Source of the DNA: Alcaligenaceae bacterium CGII-47
GTDB lineage: Bacteria > Pseudomonadota > Gammaproteobacteria > Burkholderiales > Burkholderiaceae_B
NCBI GenBank assembly: GCA_019166125.1
Contig: JAHTBO010000008.1
Coordinates: forward strand, 62,001 to 126,000
Direction of reading: 5' to 3'
DNA length: 64,000 nucleotides
Shown: piece after piece, positions 63,703 through 64,000 of the stretch
Position numbering within the stretch: position 1 is the first letter of the stretch
How the letters are laid out: the number at the start of each line of letters is the position of its first letter
The notes under the pieces: model-generated
What the model was told of the DNA's origin: nothing
The model's database searches: none
Seen by the model: only the letters and a program-made list of their open reading frames with translations
Made by a program: the position numbers and the translations under genes

Positions 63703-64000
63703 CTAGTCTCGCTGGTACTCCGGCAACTTCACACCACACGCCTTGCAATAGTTGGCATCTGCATCAAGCCCTTCAGTCAGACACTCATGGCAGGTACGCG
63801 TTGTGACGGGTATGCGCATCGCGCTTTGAGCCGCGCTTAGCTCGAGGGTGACGATACCCGTTGGAACAGCAAGCACACCCCAACCCAGGAGCATCATCAC
63901 CGAAGCGATGAAACGACCCAGGCCTGTTTGAGGGGTAATATCCCCAAACCCGACCGTCGAGAGCGTGGTGATGGCCCAATAGACAGATGCTGGAATACTT
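63703..64000 (-). CDS. Potassium channel family protein, C-terminal part with zinc ribbon
   Basis: The window ends inside this minus-strand gene. The visible 98 residues begin with the K+ selectivity filter 'TLSTVGFGDITP', then the inner helix 'FIASVMMLLGWGVLAVPTGI', then a cytoplasmic tail with two Cys-x2-Cys pairs ('CHECLTEG' and 'CKACGVKLPEY'), a likely zinc ribbon. The tail in place of an RCK domain is a recurring form in Burkholderiales ion transporters. The number of upstream membrane segments is unknown. Confidence 0.85.
   Translation of the reverse strand, partial: SIPASVYWAITTLSTVGFGDITPQTGLGRFIASVMMLLGWGVLAVPTGIVTLELSAAQSAMRIPVTTRTCHECLTEGLDADANYCKACGVKLPEYQRD

Noticed and set aside
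1-64000. CRISPR arrays, insertion sequences, phage genes, tRNA or rRNA
   Set aside because: No repeat-spacer pattern, transposase motif or cloverleaf was seen on either strand.

Overview
The window reads as chromosome of a betaproteobacterium of the order Burkholderiales, most probably family Alcaligenaceae (Bordetella / Achromobacter / Advenella / Pusillimonas relatives). This rests on moderate-to-high GC, the recG-oxyR and rph-rdgB-hemW neighbourhoods, the abundance of TRAP and periplasmic-binding-protein transporters, and protein style. It is inference from memory of families, not a database match. No rRNA, tRNA, insertion sequence, phage gene or CRISPR array was seen. The window opens inside a ugpB gene and closes inside a potassium-channel gene.

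Layout. 1-3.3 kb: glycerol-3-phosphate-type ABC importer ugpBAEC, closed by a strong terminator. 3.4-9.1 kb (minus): an orphan LivK-type binding protein, then ridA-recG-oxyR and ferredoxin-NADP reductase. 9.2-12.8 kb: Fur-box-preceded ferric iron importer fbpABC. 12.8-21.3 kb (minus): a compact catabolic island with aldehyde dehydrogenase, DctPQM TRAP importer, zinc alcohol dehydrogenase, CaiB-type CoA transferase, CitE-type lyase and LysR regulator. 21.5-25.5 kb: glnA-ntrB-ntrC with a readable sigma-54 promoter and NtrC site. 25.5-29.1 kb: rph-rdgB-hemW and divergent yicC. 29.1-32.8 kb: TAXI-type TRAP importer with a fused membrane subunit. 33.1-34.2 kb: YkvI-like membrane protein.

34.3-37.6 kb is the most unusual stretch: a perfect FNR/NnrR-type box, a second degenerate box over a plausible -10, then a small membrane protein, a di-heme NorC-like cytochrome and a long NorB-like nitric oxide reductase, closed by a strong terminator. 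The second subunit looks like NorC with an added cytochrome c domain of the kind found at the end of caa3-oxidase subunit II. Two MFS genes follow (a fosmidomycin-resistance-type and a CynX-type carrier).

40-42 kb (minus): fabA-fabB for unsaturated fatty acid synthesis and an FlhE-like secreted protein. 42.6-47.3 kb: MFS carrier, PBP7-type peptidase, NRDE protein, YqeY and an old yellow enzyme. 47.4-49.5 kb: KtrAB-type potassium uptake. 49.5-52.9 kb: a polar amino acid ABC importer without its ATPase gene, then a DUF5602-like protein and a Tat-exported cupredoxin. 53-60.8 kb (minus): AraC regulator, acetyl-CoA synthetase and a LivFGMH-type importer whose LivM and LivG are one polypeptide. 61-64 kb: ECF-like sigma factor, DUF2007 protein, small membrane protein, DUF2520 dehydrogenase-like protein and a potassium channel with a C-terminal zinc ribbon.

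Taken together the genes describe a heterotroph living on organic acids and amino acids, with scavenging of phosphate esters and iron, nitrogen control through NtrBC and probable handling of nitric oxide when oxygen is low. Functions are assigned from motifs and family resemblance read by eye; substrates of most transporters cannot be fixed from the sequence.
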